This document shows positions 62,615 to 64,000 of a stretch of DNA of 64,000 nucleotides, piece after piece. Below the pieces are notes generated by a model. The model was given only the letters and a program-made list of their open reading frames with translations. It was not told the origin of the DNA and searched no databases. This DNA is from Spirosoma endbachense (GTDB taxonomy: Bacteria > Bacteroidota > Bacteroidia > Cytophagales > Spirosomataceae), in NCBI RefSeq assembly GCF_010233585.1, contig NZ_CP045997.1:8173896-8237895 (forward strand), read 5' to 3'. The stretch's first letter is position 1. Every line of letters begins with the position of its first letter. Made by a program: the position numbers and the translations under genes.

Positions 62615-63322
62615 ATGACTGAACTAGAACAGACTTTCACCGCGCTTGGCGGTCAATTTGTAACGCCCGCCGATGCGTTGACGGAAAAACTTAAAGCCAT
62701 TCGGGCAATCGTTTTCGACTGGGACGGCGTTTTTAACGACGGTATTAAAACCGAAGCGGGTAGCAGCTCGTTCAGCGAAGTCGACTCGATGGGAACGAAC
62801 CTGCTGCGATTCGGTTTCTGGCTGCATCATGGCGGTCAACTGCCTGCCGTGGCTATCGTGACGGGCGTAACCAACAACCTGGCCGATGCGCTTGTTCGCA
62901 GAGAGCACTTCCACGCCTGTTATTCGCAGGCAAAAAATAAGGTTGAGGTACTGGCGCATTTTCTGGATCAGCATAATCTTCAGCCAAAAGACGTTGCCTT
63001 TTTCTTCGATGATGCGCTCGATCTATCCGTTGCCGAGGTAGCTGGTGTTCGGATCATGGTTCGCCGGAAGGCTAACCCATTGTTTACCAAGTACGTTATT
63101 CAAAATGGGTATGTCGACTATATAACGGGTTGCCAAAGCGGGCAGTTTGCGGTGCGCGAGGGCTGCGAACTCATGCTGGGTTTGCTCGGGCAATTCGATA
63201 CGGTTATGGGTGAACGGCTTCGCTACCGACCCGTTTACGATCAATACTATCAGCAACGGCAGGCCATCGAACCCGACTACTGGACGGTTGGCGTGGATGG
63301 ACCGGAGCGAAAAAATAGTTAA
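62615..63322 (+). CDS. kdsC: HAD-family phosphatase, KdsC-like
   Basis: HAD hydrolase of 235 residues. Motif I is FDWDGVFNDG (nucleophile Asp, second Asp two on), motif II VTGVTNNLADAL, motif III Lys in QAKNKVEVL, and motif IV FFFDDALDLSVAEVAG. Kdo-8-phosphate phosphatase (KdsC) is about 170-190 residues with motif DxDG, so this is longer by a C-terminal tail (YRPVYDQYYQQRQAIEPDYW). Its place after kdsA and before kdsB makes KdsC activity the best inference. A hairpin at 62541-62605 precedes it. Confidence 0.8.
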   Translation: MTELEQTFTALGGQFVTPADALTEKLKAIRAIVFDWDGVFNDGIKTEAGSSSFSEVDSMGTNLLRFGFWLHHGGQLPAVAIVTGVTNNLADALVRREHFHACYSQAKNKVEVLAHFLDQHNLQPKDVAFFFDDALDLSVAEVAGVRIMVRRKANPLFTKYVIQNGYVDYITGCQSGQFAVREGCELMLGLLGQFDTVMGERLRYRPVYDQYYQQRQAIEPDYWTVGVDGPERKNS

Positions 63323-63408
63323 TTGGCTGATGGAGTTGATTGTATCGATTCGTTTTTACATCGACAGGCCCTTTATCTAAAAGCCAGTATCCAACATCTA
63401 TTACTAAC

Positions 63409-64000
63409 ATGATAATCGGTATCATTCCAGCCCGCTACGGCTCAACACGGTTTCCGGGAAAACCCCTGGCCGATATTGGCGGTAAGTCTATGATTCAGCG
63501 TGTTCTGGAGCAGGCATGGCAAGCACAGTCATTGGACAAAGTTGTTGTCGCAACGGATGATGAGCGTATTGCTGAAGCCGTTCTTCGGCTCGGGGGCGAA
63601 GCCATCATGACGCGAACCGATCATCCGAGTGGAACTGATCGTTGCTGGGAAGCATACAGCCGACTCATTGCCGAAAAAGAAGTAAAGGCAAGTGTATCGG
63701 ATTACATCATCAATATTCAGGGCGATGAGCCATTTATCGATCCCGAACAGATCAATGAACTGGCTGCTATTCTGGACGGCACTGTCGAACTGGCTACGCA
63801 GATGTCATCCGTGGATTCGGCTGAGCTGTTGCATAATCCGAAGGAGGCCAAGATCATTATCAACGCACGAAATGAAGCGCTGTATTTCAGCCGGGCGGCC
63901 ATTCCTTATTTATGGGGTCTGGACCCAGCAGTCTGGCATCAGCATCACGCTTACCATCGTCATGTTGGCTTGTATGCCTACCGGGCTGATGTTCTGGAGA
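63409..64000 (+). CDS. kdsB: 3-deoxy-manno-octulosonate cytidylyltransferase (3' end outside window)
   Basis: Activates Kdo (or 8-amino-Kdo) to its CMP form for transfer to lipid A. The N-terminal 197 codons are present. IIPARYGSTRFPGKPLADIGGKSMIQRV is the nucleotide-binding opening; ATDDERI, TRTDHPSGTDRCWEA, NIQGDEPFI and ALYFSRAAIPY follow in the usual order. The gene runs off the right edge. In Shewanella a dedicated KdsB homologue uses 8-amino-Kdo, and which substrate is used here is open. (Motifs read from positions 63409-64000; the protein is truncated only by the window.). Confidence 0.95.
   Translation, partial: MIIGIIPARYGSTRFPGKPLADIGGKSMIQRVLEQAWQAQSLDKVVVATDDERIAEAVLRLGGEAIMTRTDHPSGTDRCWEAYSRLIAEKEVKASVSDYIINIQGDEPFIDPEQINELAAILDGTVELATQMSSVDSAELLHNPKEAKIIINARNEALYFSRAAIPYLWGLDPAVWHQHHAYHRHVGLYAYRADVLE

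Overview
The window looks like chromosomal DNA of a Bacteroidota bacterium of the order Cytophagales, most like Spirosoma or a relative. The evidence is: promoters of the type TTTG-N20-TAnnTTTG, SusC-like TonB receptors paired with DUF4249 lipoproteins, a giant surface protein with a type IX secretion (T9SS) sorting domain, Reg_prop/Y_Y_Y sensor kinases with LytTR regulators, and PadR regulators coupled to prefix-domain ABC permeases. The placement to genus is inference. No rRNA, tRNA, CRISPR array, integrase, intact insertion sequence or prophage was seen. Gene order looks like ordinary chromosome with several short relics.

Layout. 1-2.8 kb: a sensor kinase (5' end outside the window) and its LytTR regulator. 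2.8-3.5 kb: intergenic DNA with a perfect 21-bp hairpin and a frameshifted gene relic. 3.5-8.7 kb: an acyltransferase, a permease/PadR pair with a palindromic operator candidate, and a lipoprotein. 8.9-11.6 kb: topoisomerase I. 12.3-17.9 kb: an outer-membrane barrel protein and a giant AsmA-like protein. 18-22 kb: a second sensor/regulator pair, then a zinc-ribbon protein and a 1-Cys peroxiredoxin. 23.4-30.4 kb: a 2321-residue repetitive T9SS surface protein. 30.6-38.4 kb: a membrane protein, then a leftward cluster of periplasmic protein, TonB receptor, DUF4249 lipoprotein and macroglobulin-like protein. 38.6-42.4 kb: an AI-2E transporter family protein and a hybrid histidine kinase. 42.8-46.5 kb: thyA, a pentapeptide-repeat protein, a 2TM protein and a PolX protein whose polymerase site is degenerate. 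46.6-51.2 kb: a second TonB/DUF4249 pair and a heptosyltransferase-like glycosyltransferase. 51.2-54 kb: two nitrilase-family enzymes flanking an AraC regulator. 54.1-56.6 kb: moeA, moaC and mobA for molybdenum cofactor. 56.6-58.6 kb: a DUF6992-like membrane protein, a nucleotidyltransferase and a guanine-deaminase-like enzyme. 58.8-64 kb: a lipopolysaccharide sugar operon (kdnA, kdnB, lspA, kdsA, KDO8P-type phosphatase, kdsB), cut by the window end.

The most notable points are: (1) the last operon encodes a route from arabinose-5-phosphate to Kdo and, through KdnB/KdnA, to 8-amino-8-deoxy-Kdo, with a KdsA that has lost two usually conserved active-site-loop residues; (2) an interspersed hairpin repeat with a 52-nt core occurs twice, at 44.6 and 55.4 kb, both times between divergent genes, with outer arms that differ between copies but pair within each copy; (3) PolX carries Thr, Gln and Leu where the three catalytic Asp should be while its PHP nuclease domain is intact; (4) the 150-bp-period repeats of the surface protein; (5) two paralogous TonB/DUF4249 import-like loci of unknown substrate.
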